NCBI GenBank assembly: GCA_035041965.1
Contig: JAPYMA010000251.1
Location: forward strand, 1 to 64,000
DNA: 64,000 nucleotides
Source: Anisakis pegreffii
Taxonomy: Eukaryota > Nematoda > Chromadorea > Rhabditida > Anisakidae
Reading direction: 5' to 3'
Part shown: positions 1 through 10,500 of the stretch, piece after piece
Position numbering within the stretch: the first letter of the stretch is position 1
How the letters are laid out: every line of letters starts with the position of its first letter
Program-made: the position numbers and the translations under genes
Notes under the pieces: model-generated
Database searches by the model: none
Seen by the model: only the letters and a program-made list of their open reading frames with translations
What the model was told of the DNA's origin: nothing

Positions 1-67
1 TGGTTAAGGAGTTGGACTTGAAATCCAATGGGCATTGCCCGCGTAGGTTCGAACCCTGCTCGCTGCG
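1..67 (+). tRNA. tRNA-Ser(UGA), cut by the window edge
   Basis: The first 15 nt lie outside the window. The anticodon arm, variable arm, T arm and 3' acceptor strand are intact. Confidence 0.9.
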
Positions 68-158
68 TAAAACTTTTGCAACTCACGTTTGTAATGAGTT
101 TAGATGACGACTCGTTTATCAAATTAGAAATATGATTATCTCGGAGCTTAGTTCCTAT

Positions 159-240
159 GCAGCGATGTCCGAGTGGTTAAGGAGTTGGACTTGAAATCCA
201 ATGGGCATTGCCCGCGTAGGTTCGAACCCTGCTCGCTGCG
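159..240 (+). tRNA. tRNA-Ser(UGA), array reference copy
   Basis: Class II tRNA of 82 nt. Acceptor stem GCAGCGA pairs with TCGCTGC and the discriminator base is G. The anticodon stem TTGGA/TCCAA encloses loop CTTGAAA, giving anticodon TGA, which reads UCA codons. A long variable arm of serine type precedes the T loop GTTCGAACC. The other intact copies are compared with this one. Confidence 0.97.
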
Positions 241-331
241 TAAAACTTTTGCAACTCACGTTTGTAATGAGTTTAGATGACGACTCGTTTATCAAATTAG
301 AAATATGATTATCTCGGAGCTTAGTTCCTAT

Positions 332-413
332 GCAGCGATGTCCGAGTGGTTAAGGAGTTGGACTTGAAATCCAATGGGCATTGCCCGCGTAGGTTCGAAC
401 CCTGCTCGCTGCG
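332..413 (+). tRNA. tRNA-Ser(UGA) array copy
   Basis: Same sequence as the reference copy. Confidence 0.96.
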
Positions 414-504
414 TAAAACTTTTGCAACTCACGTTTGTAATGAGTTTAGATGACGACTCGTTTATCAAATTAGAAATATGATTATCTCGGAGCTTAGTTC
501 CTAT

Positions 505-586
505 GCAGCGATGTCCGAGTGGTTAAGGAGTTGGACTTGAAATCCAATGGGCATTGCCCGCGTAGGTTCGAACCCTGCTCGCTGCG
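505..586 (+). tRNA. tRNA-Ser(UGA) array copy
   Basis: Same as the reference copy. Confidence 0.96.
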
Positions 587-677
587 TAAAACTTTTGCAA
601 CTCACGTTTGTAATGAGTTTAGATGACGACTCGTTTATCAAATTAGAAATATGATTATCTCGGAGCTTAGTTCCTAT

Positions 678-756
678 GCAGCGATGTCCGAGTGGTTAGG
701 GAGTTGGACTTGAAACCAATGGGCATTGCCCGCGTAGGTTCGAACCCTGCCCGCCG
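678..756 (+). pseudogene. Degenerate tRNA-Ser copy
   Basis: One base is lost in the anticodon arm (GAAACC instead of GAAATCC), and the 3' acceptor strand reads CCCGCCG instead of TCGCTGCG. Neither stem can close properly. The unit is 4 bp short (169 bp). Confidence 0.85.
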
Positions 757-846
757 TAAACTTTTGCAACTCACGTTTGTAATGAGTTTAGATGACGACT
801 CGTTTATCAAATTAGAAATATGATTATCTCGGAGCTTAGTTCCTAT

Positions 847-928
847 GCAGCGATGTCCGAGTGGTTAAGGAGTTGGACTTGAAATCCAATGGGCATTGCC
901 CGCGTAGGTTCGAACCCTGCTCGCTGCG
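847..928 (+). tRNA. tRNA-Ser(UGA) array copy
   Basis: Same as the reference copy. Confidence 0.96.
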
Positions 929-1019
929 TAAAACTTTTGCAACTCACGTTTGTAATGAGTTTAGATGACGACTCGTTTATCAAATTAGAAATATGATTAT
1001 CTCGGAGCTTAGTTCCTAT

Positions 1020-1101
1020 GCAGCGATGTCCGAGTGGTTAAGGAGTTGGACTTGAAATCCAATGGGCATTGCCCGCGTAGGTTCGAACCCTGCTCGCTGC
1101 G
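1020..1101 (+). tRNA. tRNA-Ser(UGA) array copy
   Basis: Same as the reference copy. Confidence 0.96.
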
Positions 1102-1192
1102 TAAAACTTTTGCAACTCACGTTTGTAATGAGTTTAGATGACGACTCGTTTATCAAATTAGAAATATGATTATCTCGGAGCTTAGTTCCTAT

Positions 1193-1274
1193 GCAGCGAT
1201 GTCCGAGTGGTTAAGGAGTTGGACTTGAAATCCAATGGGCATTGCCCGCGTAGGTTCGAACCCTGCTCGCTGCG
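1193..1274 (+). tRNA. tRNA-Ser(UGA) array copy
   Basis: Same as the reference copy. Confidence 0.96.
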
Positions 1275-1365
1275 TAAAACTTTTGCAACTCACGTTTGTA
1301 ATGAGTTTAGATGACGACTCGTTTATCAAATTAGAAATATGATTATCTCGGAGCTTAGTTCCTAT

Positions 1366-1447
1366 GCAGCGATGTCCGAGTGGTTAAGGAGTTGGACTTG
1401 AAATCCAATGGGCATTGCCCGCGTAGGTTCGAACCCTGCTCGCTGCG
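1366..1447 (+). tRNA. tRNA-Ser(UGA) array copy
   Basis: Same as the reference copy. Confidence 0.96.
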
Positions 1448-1538
1448 TAAAACTTTTGCAACTCACGTTTGTAATGAGTTTAGATGACGACTCGTTTATC
1501 AAATTAGAAATATGATTATCTCGGAGCTTAGTTCCTAT

Positions 1539-1620
1539 GCAGCGATGTCCGAGTGGTTAAGGAGTTGGACTTGAAATCCAATGGGCATTGCCCGCGTAGG
1601 TTCGAACCCTGCTCGCTGCG
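1539..1620 (+). tRNA. tRNA-Ser(UGA) array copy
   Basis: Same as the reference copy. Confidence 0.96.
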
Positions 1621-1711
1621 TAAAACTTTTGCAACTCACGTTTGTAATGAGTTTAGATGACGACTCGTTTATCAAATTAGAAATATGATTATCTCGGAGC
1701 TTAGTTCCTAT

Positions 1712-1793
1712 GCAGCGATGTCCGAGTGGTTAAGGAGTTGGACTTGAAATCCAATGGGCATTGCCCGCGTAGGTTCGAACCCTGCTCGCTGCG
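1712..1793 (+). tRNA. tRNA-Ser(UGA) array copy
   Basis: Same as the reference copy. Confidence 0.96.
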
Positions 1794-1884
1794 TAAAACT
1801 TTTGCAACTCACGTTTGTAATGAGTTTAGATGACGACTCGTTTATCAAATTAGAAATATGATTATCTCGGAGCTTAGTTCCTAT

Positions 1885-1970
1885 GCAGCGATGTCCGAGT
1901 GGTTAAGGAGTTGGACTTGAAATCCAATGGGCATTGCCCGCGTAGGTTCGAAATCCCTGCTCGCTTGCAG
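1885..1970 (+). pseudogene. Degenerate tRNA-Ser copy
   Basis: The 5' half is intact. The T loop carries an insertion (TTCGAAATCCC), and the 3' acceptor strand is altered (TCGCTTGCAG). Confidence 0.85.
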
Positions 1971-2067
1971 TAAAGCTTTTGCAACTCACGTTTGTAATGA
2001 GTTTAGATGACGACTCCAGGTTATCAAATTAGAAACATGACTAGTCATCGAGCTCGTGGGTTCACAT

Positions 2068-2151
2068 GCAGCGAGTGTCCGAGTGGTTAAGGAGTTGGAC
2101 TTGAATCCAATGGGCATTGCCCGCGTAGGATTCGAGCTCCTGCTCAACAGG
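2068..2151 (+). pseudogene. Degenerate tRNA-Ser copy
   Basis: The most damaged copy: extra base in the 5' acceptor strand, one base lost in the anticodon loop, a scrambled T arm and no complementary 3' acceptor strand. The spacers on both sides are also mutated. Confidence 0.85.
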
Positions 2152-2244
2152 TGAAACTTTAACTACAGTTTGTAGCCGAGTTTAGATGACGACTCGTTTA
2201 TCCAGTTGTGTTCATGCGAGTTATCTCGGGGACTGGTCTCCCAT

Positions 2245-2326
2245 GCAGCGATGTCCGAGTGGTTAAGGAGTTGGACTTGAAATCCAATGGGCATTGCCCG
2301 CGTAGGTTCGAACCCTGCTCGCTGCG
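2245..2326 (+). tRNA. tRNA-Ser(UGA) array copy
   Basis: The tRNA is intact although its upstream spacer is degenerate. Confidence 0.95.
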
Positions 2327-2417
2327 TAAAACTTTTGCAACTCACGTTTGTAATGAGTTTAGATGACGACTCGTTTATCAAATTAGAAATATGATTATCT
2401 CGGAGCTTAGTTCCTAT

Positions 2418-2499
2418 GCAGCGATGTCCGAGTGGTTAAGGAGTTGGACTTGAAATCCAATGGGCATTGCCCGCGTAGGTTCGAACCCTGCTCGCTGCG
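2418..2499 (+). tRNA. tRNA-Ser(UGA) array copy
   Basis: Same as the reference copy. Confidence 0.96.
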
Positions 2500-2590
2500 T
2501 AAAACTTTTGCAACTCACGTTTGTAATGAGTTTAGATGACGACTCGTTTATCAAATTAGAAATATGATTATCTCGGAGCTTAGTTCCTAT

Positions 2591-2672
2591 GCAGCGATGT
2601 CCGAGTGGTTAAGGAGTTGGACTTGAAATCCAATGGGCATTGCCCGCGTAGGTTCGAACCCTGCTCGCTGCG
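2591..2672 (+). tRNA. tRNA-Ser(UGA) array copy
   Basis: Same as the reference copy. Confidence 0.96.
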
Positions 2673-2763
2673 TAAAACTTTTGCAACTCACGTTTGTAAT
2701 GAGTTTAGATGACGACTCGTTTATCAAATTAGAAATATGATTATCTCGGAGCTTAGTTCCTAT

Positions 2764-2845
2764 GCAGCGATGTCCGAGTGGTTAAGGAGTTGGACTTGAA
2801 ATCCAATGGGCATTGCCCGCGTAGGTTCGAACCCTGCTCGCTGCG
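2764..2845 (+). tRNA. tRNA-Ser(UGA) array copy
   Basis: Same as the reference copy. Confidence 0.96.
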
Positions 2846-2936
2846 TAAAACTTTTGCAACTCACGTTTGTAATGAGTTTAGATGACGACTCGTTTATCAA
2901 ATTAGAAATATGATTATCTCGGAGCTTAGTTCCTAT

Positions 2937-3018
2937 GCAGCGATGTCCGAGTGGTTAAGGAGTTGGACTTGAAATCCAATGGGCATTGCCCGCGTAGGTT
3001 CGAACCCTGCTCGCTGCG
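2937..3018 (+). tRNA. tRNA-Ser(UGA) array copy
   Basis: Same as the reference copy. Confidence 0.96.
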
Positions 3019-3109
3019 TAAAACTTTTGCAACTCACGTTTGTAATGAGTTTAGATGACGACTCGTTTATCAAATTAGAAATATGATTATCTCGGAGCTT
3101 AGTTCCTAT

Positions 3110-3191
3110 GCAGCGATGTCCGAGTGGTTAAGGAGTTGGACTTGAAATCCAATGGGCATTGCCCGCGTAGGTTCGAACCCTGCTCGCTGCG
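3110..3191 (+). tRNA. tRNA-Ser(UGA) array copy
   Basis: Same as the reference copy. Confidence 0.96.
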
Positions 3192-3282
3192 TAAAACTTT
3201 TGCAACTCACGTTTGTAATGAGTTTAGATGACGACTCGTTTATCAAATTAGAAATATGATTATCTCGGAGCTTAGTTCCTAT

Positions 3283-3364
3283 GCAGCGATGTCCGAGTGG
3301 TTAAGGAGTTGGACTTGAAATCCAATGGGCATTGCCCGCGTAGGTTCGAACCCTGCTCGCTGCG
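3283..3364 (+). tRNA. tRNA-Ser(UGA) array copy
   Basis: Same as the reference copy. Confidence 0.96.
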
Positions 3365-3455
3365 TAAAACTTTTGCAACTCACGTTTGTAATGAGTTTAG
3401 ATGACGACTCGTTTATCAAATTAGAAATATGATTATCTCGGAGCTTAGTTCCTAT

Positions 3456-3537
3456 GCAGCGATGTCCGAGTGGTTAAGGAGTTGGACTTGAAATCCAATG
3501 GGCATTGCCCGCGTAGGTTCGAACCCTGCTCGCTGCG
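3456..3537 (+). tRNA. tRNA-Ser(UGA) array copy
   Basis: Same as the reference copy. Confidence 0.96.
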
Positions 3538-3628
3538 TAAAACTTTTGCAACTCACGTTTGTAATGAGTTTAGATGACGACTCGTTTATCAAATTAGAAA
3601 TATGATTATCTCGGAGCTTAGTTCCTAT

Positions 3629-3710
3629 GCAGCGATGTCCGAGTGGTTAAGGAGTTGGACTTGAAATCCAATGGGCATTGCCCGCGTAGGTTCGAACCCT
3701 GCTCGCTGCG
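3629..3710 (+). tRNA. tRNA-Ser(UGA) array copy
   Basis: Same as the reference copy. Confidence 0.96.
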
Positions 3711-3801
3711 TAAAACTTTTGCAACTCACGTTTGTAATGAGTTTAGATGACGACTCGTTTATCAAATTAGAAATATGATTATCTCGGAGCTTAGTTCCTA
3801 T

Positions 3802-3883
3802 GCAGCGATGTCCGAGTGGTTAAGGAGTTGGACTTGAAATCCAATGGGCATTGCCCGCGTAGGTTCGAACCCTGCTCGCTGCG
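3802..3883 (+). tRNA. tRNA-Ser(UGA) array copy
   Basis: Same as the reference copy. Confidence 0.96.
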
Positions 3884-3974
3884 TAAAACTTTTGCAACTC
3901 ACGTTTGTAATGAGTTTAGATGACGACTCGTTTATCAAATTAGAAATATGATTATCTCGGAGCTTAGTTCCTAT

Positions 3975-4056
3975 GCAGCGATGTCCGAGTGGTTAAGGAG
4001 TTGGACTTGAAATCCAATGGGCATTGCCCGCGTAGGTTCGAACCCTGCTCGCTGCG
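3975..4056 (+). tRNA. tRNA-Ser(UGA) array copy
   Basis: The tRNA is intact; the spacer after it is slightly degenerate. Confidence 0.96.
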
Positions 4057-4146
4057 TAAAACTTTTGCAACTCACGTTTGTAATGAGTTTAGATGACGAC
4101 TCCTTTATCAAGTTAGAAATATGACGATCCGGAGCTTAGTTCCTAT

Positions 4147-4232
4147 GCAGCGATGTCCGAGTGGTTAAGCGTGAGTTGGACTTGAAATCCAATAAGTATT
4201 GCCCGCGTAGGTTCAGAACCCTGCTCGCTGCG
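4147..4232 (+). pseudogene. Degenerate tRNA-Ser copy
   Basis: Insertion in the D loop (TTAAGCGTGAG), altered variable arm (AATAAGTATT), and an extra base in the T loop (GTTCAGAACC). Acceptor and anticodon stems can still form. Confidence 0.75.
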
Positions 4233-4323
4233 TAAAACTTGGTGAACTCCGCGTTTGTAATGAGTTTAGATGACGACTCCTTTATCAAATTAGAAATATG
4301 ATTATCTCGAGATTAGTTCCTAT

Positions 4324-4405
4324 GCAGCGATGTCCGAGTGGTTAGAGGAGTTGGACTTGAAATCCAATGACATTGCTCATGTAGGTTCGAACCCTGCTCG
4401 CTGCG
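4324..4405 (+). pseudogene. Altered tRNA-Ser copy
   Basis: 82 nt long. Acceptor, anticodon and T arms are intact, but the variable arm (GACATTGCTCATG) no longer pairs well. It could still be functional. The following spacer is strongly mutated. Confidence 0.6.
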
Positions 4406-4499
4406 TGTAAAACTATCTCAAGCATGTTTGTACGAGTTCGTTAGATGACGACTCGTTTATCAAATTAGAAATATGATTATCTCGGAGCTTAGTTCCTAT

Positions 4500-4581
4500 G
4501 CAGCGATGTCCGAGTGGTTAAGGAGTTGGACTTGAAATCCAATGGGCATTGCCCGCGTAGGTTCGAACCCTGCTCGCTGCG
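4500..4581 (+). tRNA. tRNA-Ser(UGA) array copy
   Basis: Same as the reference copy. Confidence 0.96.
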
Positions 4582-4672
4582 TAAAACTTTTGCAACTCAC
4601 GTTTGTAATGAGTTTAGATGACGACTCGTTTATCAAATTAGAAATATGATTATCTCGGAGCTTAGTTCCTAT

Positions 4673-4754
4673 GCAGCGATGTCCGAGTGGTTAAGGAGTT
4701 GGACTTGAAATCCAATGGGCATTGCCCGCGTAGGTTCGAACCCTGCTCGCTGCG
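4673..4754 (+). tRNA. tRNA-Ser(UGA) array copy
   Basis: Same as the reference copy. Confidence 0.96.
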
Positions 4755-4845
4755 TAAAACTTTTGCAACTCACGTTTGTAATGAGTTTAGATGACGACTC
4801 GTTTATCAAATTAGAAATATGATTATCTCGGAGCTTAGTTCCTAT

Positions 4846-4927
4846 GCAGCGATGTCCGAGTGGTTAAGGAGTTGGACTTGAAATCCAATGGGCATTGCCC
4901 GCGTAGGTTCGAACCCTGCTCGCTGCG
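4846..4927 (+). tRNA. tRNA-Ser(UGA) array copy
   Basis: Same as the reference copy. Confidence 0.96.
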
Positions 4928-5018
4928 TAAAACTTTTGCAACTCACGTTTGTAATGAGTTTAGATGACGACTCGTTTATCAAATTAGAAATATGATTATC
5001 TCGGAGCTTAGTTACTAT

Positions 5019-5100
5019 GCAGCGATGTCCGAGTGGTTAAGGAGTTGGACTTGAAATCCAATGGGCATTGCCCGCGTAGGTTCGAACCCTGCTCGCTGCG
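5019..5100 (+). tRNA. tRNA-Ser(UGA) array copy
   Basis: Same as the reference copy; one spacer base differs just upstream. Confidence 0.96.
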
Positions 5101-5191
5101 TAAAACTTTTGCAACTCACGTTTGTAATGAGTTTAGATGACGACTCGTTTATCAAATTACAAGTATGATTATCTCGGACCATAATTCACAT

Positions 5192-5273
5192 GCAGCGATG
5201 TCCGAGTGGTTAAGGAGTTGGACTTGAAATCCAATGGGCATTGCCCGCGTAGGTTCGAACCCTGCTCGCTGCG
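5192..5273 (+). tRNA. tRNA-Ser(UGA), last array copy
   Basis: Intact. Spacer similarity ends at about 5310, after which the sequence is unique. Confidence 0.96.
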
Positions 5274-5997
5274 TAAAACTTTTGCAACTCACGTTTGTAA
5301 TGAGTTTAGAGCACAACGACTCAATGTCATCGAAGGTTGACGAAAAGTTAGTTTTAAGACATAGAGAGTTTCGATTGTAGACTTGTTTTGAATGTTTGTA
5401 ATTATATAAATTTTGTCAGTGAAAGAGAAAGTGGCATCAAATCGTTGTGAACCTGCATCTTGTCGATAAATCCATCATGATCATCTCCCCAACTTCTCAT
5501 ATCAAATTCGTCAATTTGAATTTAAACGAATCTAGTCATCTCTCCATAATTACTTCAATGTATCAATGTTGTTCTCGCAGATGTAAGAAATCTCGGCATA
5601 GTTATCGTTCGATTATAATTATCTAAATTCTGTCTCTTATTTCCATTTTTATTTCTTTTGATATCTACTCTCAGTGCCATTAGTATCAGTCCTTCAGTTA
5701 GGTCATCACTAGTATTATTGGCATTACCTTCATTGTTATCAACAAAGTTTTTGATGTCATTTGTATTTGAGATTTTAATAATGTTAACGGTTTAAAATGG
5801 AATTTTATAGACTGAATGGCAGATGGGAGAAGTAGTCAGACAGTGGATCGTTGAGAGCGTTGATCTCGGAATTTTTTGAGTTTTGAGTTACGTACATCGT
5901 GTTTCTGTTGTGTTGCGATTGTCAATGTGGCATAATGAAATCGAATAGGTATTTATTTTTGTGCTGGATGGATGTTTTGTTTGGTCATGGAATGTGT

Positions 5998-6079
5998 GCA
6001 GCGATGTCCGAGTGGTTAAGGAGTTGGACTTGAAATCCAATGGGCATTGCCCGCGTAGGTTCGAACCCTGCTCGCTGCG
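5998..6079 (+). tRNA. Isolated tRNA-Ser(UGA)
   Basis: Same 82-nt sequence as the array copies but with different flanks. It lies 724 bp beyond the array and is followed by a TTTTT terminator. The downstream bases (CAATTTACAT...AATGATTTA) weakly resemble the array spacer, and so does the sequence after each array's last unit (GACGAAAA...TTTGAGACAT type), so this may be the ancestral or an early-duplicated copy. Confidence 0.95.
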
Positions 6080-7250
6080 AAAAATTTTTGCAATTTACAT
6101 CATTAATGATTTAAGAGCTGAAAAGTTCGTTCATTTTGTATCGTATGTCAATATAGTCGAAATCTGACGAAAATGAAGTTTTGAGACATTGTGTGTTTCG
6201 ATTTTATGACTTGTTTGAGTTCATACCAAATCATGTCTAATTATCGAAAGTACGATGGTTCTGCTGAGCCGTTGTGATAGATAAGTTTTTTGCTTTGATC
6301 TGCTTCTTTCATATTCTGAATTTGTGTTTTTCTGTTGCTTTGTTTCATCGGTAGTTTGTTGAATAAATGAATGCATAATGATTATTTCTCGTTGAACGTT
6401 CCAAACTTGAAAGGAAGTTACGAAATAATGAACAACGGTTATGAGCACATACACCGTTAAAATAGATATCTGTAGTTGATGAAAATTTTCGTTTTGTTTG
6501 GCTTTATTCTAATTCGGCTTATCACTAAAATTTATCATTACTTCCTTTGAGTTGTTCAGTTGAGAAATTTTATCAGTATCAAATGAGAAAGACGACGAAC
6601 ACTGAAAGCGCTTATATTGACGAAGTTCAGTGGAAAGTAAGGATTGTAATAAAGAATTTCGATATCTTGAAACATCGGTATGTTAGATTTTGGACAGTGA
6701 TACTTTAGGGGGGATTTTCGAAATTTTATTTCACTTATTAAGCATTTTCGTCAATTTGTTTCGTTTTGTGATGTGACTGACAAAATCATTTTTAAGGTAT
6801 TCTATGAGTCATATCGCTTAATTTTTTTAATTTATTGTTTGCTCATGATTGGTTGCTTGCATTGAACGTTCGTGCTCGTACGCGTTTCGTCAAAAAACGT
6901 TTTTTTTTTTTTGTAGAGCGTGTTGTTATTTAAGAGATGGTATTGTTATGAGTGTTATCAATTAATAACAACCGCGTTTGAGAGCTGGATGGGTCTGAAG
7001 TGTTATCATTGCCATGACTCGATTAGATCTGAGATTGATCAGAAATTTGTTGACTGCTTACTATGAGATGATATTATTAATGCTTAGTTTGGTACAAAGT
7101 GAAGTTATTTAGCAAAAAACGTTTTTTGTTAAATTTTTTGGTGCCTGTAGAAATTCGTATCGCTGCGATCTTTAGTACATCACCATACATGCTATCAAAT
7201 TGAGGAATCGTCAAAAAAGAATCATTCCAGATGTTAGTCTGTTGATAGGC
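6080..7250. other. Intergenic, no gene seen
   Basis: AT-rich sequence. I see no convincing exon, although the unresolved first exon of the CHD1L-like gene could lie here. Confidence 0.6.
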
Positions 7251-7525
7251 AGTATTATTGCAATGTAAATTAAGGGACCACTTGGTGGGCGATAGTGACG
7301 AAACAACATTATTGGAAAATCGAAGTTGTAACAGATGGAGAATTACCAAAAACGACTGGCGAAAGCTGGTAAGTAAATATGTGTTGTTCTTGAGAGTTTT
7401 GTTTTTGGAATACATTTTTCAGTTAGCCGTAAATGCTTAAGAGTGTTCAGTTGCTCTACCTATTTTCCTTAAAATTTGTTCGTTGAATTTCCGTGTGCTT
7501 TCCTTGGTTGAACATCGAATGTGAG

Positions 7526-10500
7526 AAATTTCAAGGACTCGCTCTTCGTGCACATCAGCAAGTCGGAGTTGAGAAAGCGTTAGCATGGCGTCGAGAAGGG
7601 CATGGTGGTATAGTAGCGGATGAGATGGGCCTGGGAAAGACGTGTGAGGCAATTGCGATCGTTTATCAGCTGATCACAGAGAGCAAACAAAGACCACATT
7701 TGATTGTATCACCACTATCAGTGATTGATCATTGGGAGAATGAACTGAAGAGGTCGGTGAGATGATAAATAAATTGTATTTGTCATCACAAAACAGTACG
7801 AATTTCAAAGGCTTCTGATTATGAGGTGTTTCAGTTATCCTTCTTGTTGTGTTGTGTATTTATTGCTTGAAGATTCGGTTTGGACGAATTGAAAGTTGTG
7901 AAATTGTTGGGCAGTTGCGAGGAAAGAGCAAAAATTTGTGAACGGTTAAAGAATTCGGACGACTGGAATGTATTGCTGACCACGTATGAGGTGAGTTCTT
8001 TTCAGAGAATGTTAAGCTTTTATTTTTATCCAGAACAACGAGATATCGAGTCGAAAAATCATTTCGCGACTTGTGGCGGTGTATCGTATTTGTAGTCTTA
8101 TTGCCATTGTCATAAACGTGCTCGAACCCACTATGGTTTAAAAGGCAGAAAAAATAAGTTTAGAAGAGTGCACCTCAAAACTCGGTTGTTCTTTTCACGA
8201 ATATATGAAAAAACATTTCCTTAATTTCATAGATGAGCACTGATTCTGAATATAAGTCTGAACCTTTGTTTGAGCCCAGTTTACAGCCTTCCTGAGTCGT
8301 CAGAAGTAAGCAGATCGGTTTTGTAGATCAGCCCTGGCATAATTCAGCGTGATTGCATTTTGGCTTCTGTTACCAGCGCTGTTTTTTGTTGGGATCGGGT
8401 CATTGTGCGGCTCTCCTCCTCCCACTGCAAAGAATCCTGGCTATTGTCATTGTTATAATTGTTGGCAAGTTATTTTTTTCAGTTCATTCTTGCCGAGAAA
8501 GGATTCATCAGCAGAATGCGCTGGACTCTGTTAATAGTTGACGAAGCACAGCGTATGAAGAACATTGATTCTCAAATACACGGTGTTGTTGAGAGGGTAA
8601 ATTGTTGTTGTTATTTTTGGTGCTTATCGTTTTTAGTAGTGATTATAATTGGTAATGATTTATCTTATTGATTCTTATTTCGATTGCAGTTGCAAGTGGA
8701 TTGGATTCTGTTGATGACCGGTACACCAGTGCAAAACAACATTCGAGAATTGTATTCACTTCTTTGTCTTATCGACAGGAAACATTATCCGATTAAAGGT
8801 TGCGACGAATTCGTGGAAAAATACAATCGAATAAACGATGATAAAGGTACCATGAATATATTTTATTTTGCATCGGAAATTTTGCTGTTGAGAATTGGAA
8901 TCGTCGAGTTCATTCACTCATTCGTTTAGTGAGCAGTTGCAGTTGTTATACAATTACAATCATAAGTGAGTATGTGAGACATTTAAGAACGTTCCTTTCG
9001 GTTATTTTTTACGGATGTTTGTAATTTTTACTAAGTGTTCTTTACTTTTCTTCTTTGCGCAACTACACAGCTGACGACGTTTGAAGCGCATGAAATCATA
9101 CGTCTCCGTGAATAATGTTTTCTGAACTTAGAGCTTGTTGCTTGATTGATGAGTTTGTTCACTTTTTAGTTCTGTAGTTTTTCGTTTTAAATAATGGGAA
9201 ATATCTTTTTGGATGCTTCAATGTAACGGTTCGAAGGATTAGCTGTCTTTCATTACGGTGTGGATGCACCTCTCTTTTAAATGTTATACCATAACAGGAT
9301 GATGTTCAGTAGTGGAATTATTCCGTTATGGAATGCTGTGGCACCATTTCATTTCGTTGCAGTTTTGGAAGAGTTACGCAAAATACTATCGAAATATATG
9401 ATTCGACGACTGAAAGGCGAGATTCTGCTGGATATTCCACATTGTTCCCAGGTGACTTTATATCATGGACTTAGTGCCGTGCAAAAGCAACTCTATAAAG
9501 CGATTCTGAGCAAAAATTCTGGTCAGTTTCTTTTACCGGTGTAATTTCAGTTCATTGGGATTGAATTACTTATTGCTTATTGTTTGTATCCTCGCTCATT
9601 TCAGAAATGTTACTGAAACTTGTTGGTAATAATAATAATGATGAAAAGAGCGCAAGTAAAAATTCGCGAAGTGTATTGATGGGTGTTATGATGCAACTAC
9701 GTAAATGTGCACTTCATCCTTACCTATTTGATGGTTAGGAATTTTCTATTTCCATAAAAATTTGTATTTCCCATCGTTGTTATTTAATTTTATTGAATGT
9801 ACCATCTGACTCTATGTTTTACGATTCATTTTCAGTTTTTTCTGAAGTGCCTAGGAATGTTTTTTTATGTGAGAAAAGTGTTGTTCTGTTCCTCTCATTC
9901 GTTCGCACTGAGCACATTGTTGCATTTAGAGAATCAAGATGGAATTAATAGTTGAATTGAACGAGAAAAAATAATTTGGAAATCAGGAAAGCAGTAATAA
10001 TGAATACACAGCAACATTACTATCAATAATGGAATTGATGATGATGGTAAATAATAAAAGAGAAATTGGCAGTTAAAAGCGATGAGCGTTTTGATGACGA
10101 GATCGGGGTTCATCACTGACATGAGTGAAGTGTTCAAATGAATCAATTAAAGGCTTGGAACCAGAGCCGTTCGAAGAGGGCGAGCATTTAGCTACGGCGA
10201 GCGGTAAAATGATGTTGTTGAGGAGGTTATTGGAATACCTGAAGGCCCAAAAACATCGCGTGTTATTATTCTCGCAAATGAGACGAATGTTGGACATCGT
10301 TCAGGATTATTTCAACTTTAGAGGTTCAAAGATTATTCGATTCCATACTACAATTTCAATTTGGTTGAAATGAGTCGTAATATTTGAATCATCCTTGCTG
10401 ACTCCTATGCTCATAGCGAAATGTGAACGGGCAAAAAGAATTTGTTTTGTTTTCCAGGTGTATCTCATCTAAATCTTTTTGATTTCATTTTGATGAGAAA

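Larger units (their letters stand above)
1..5273 (+). repeat. Tandem array of 173-bp tRNA-Ser(UGA) units
   Basis: Head-to-tail array. Each unit is an 82-nt tRNA-Ser followed by a 91-bp spacer. Unit starts fall at exact 173-bp steps (159, 332, 505 and so on), except around degenerate units. There are 30 complete units plus a 3' fragment at positions 1-67. Most units look identical base for base, spacer included, which points to recent amplification or continuing homogenisation. Each tRNA is followed within a few bases by a TTTT run, the RNA polymerase III stop signal, so each unit could be its own transcription unit. The array probably extends left of the window. Confidence 0.97.

Noticed and set aside
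1..5273. CRISPR-like regular spacing of repeats
   Set aside because: The repeated unit is a complete tRNA gene, the spacers are themselves identical, and the host is a eukaryote.
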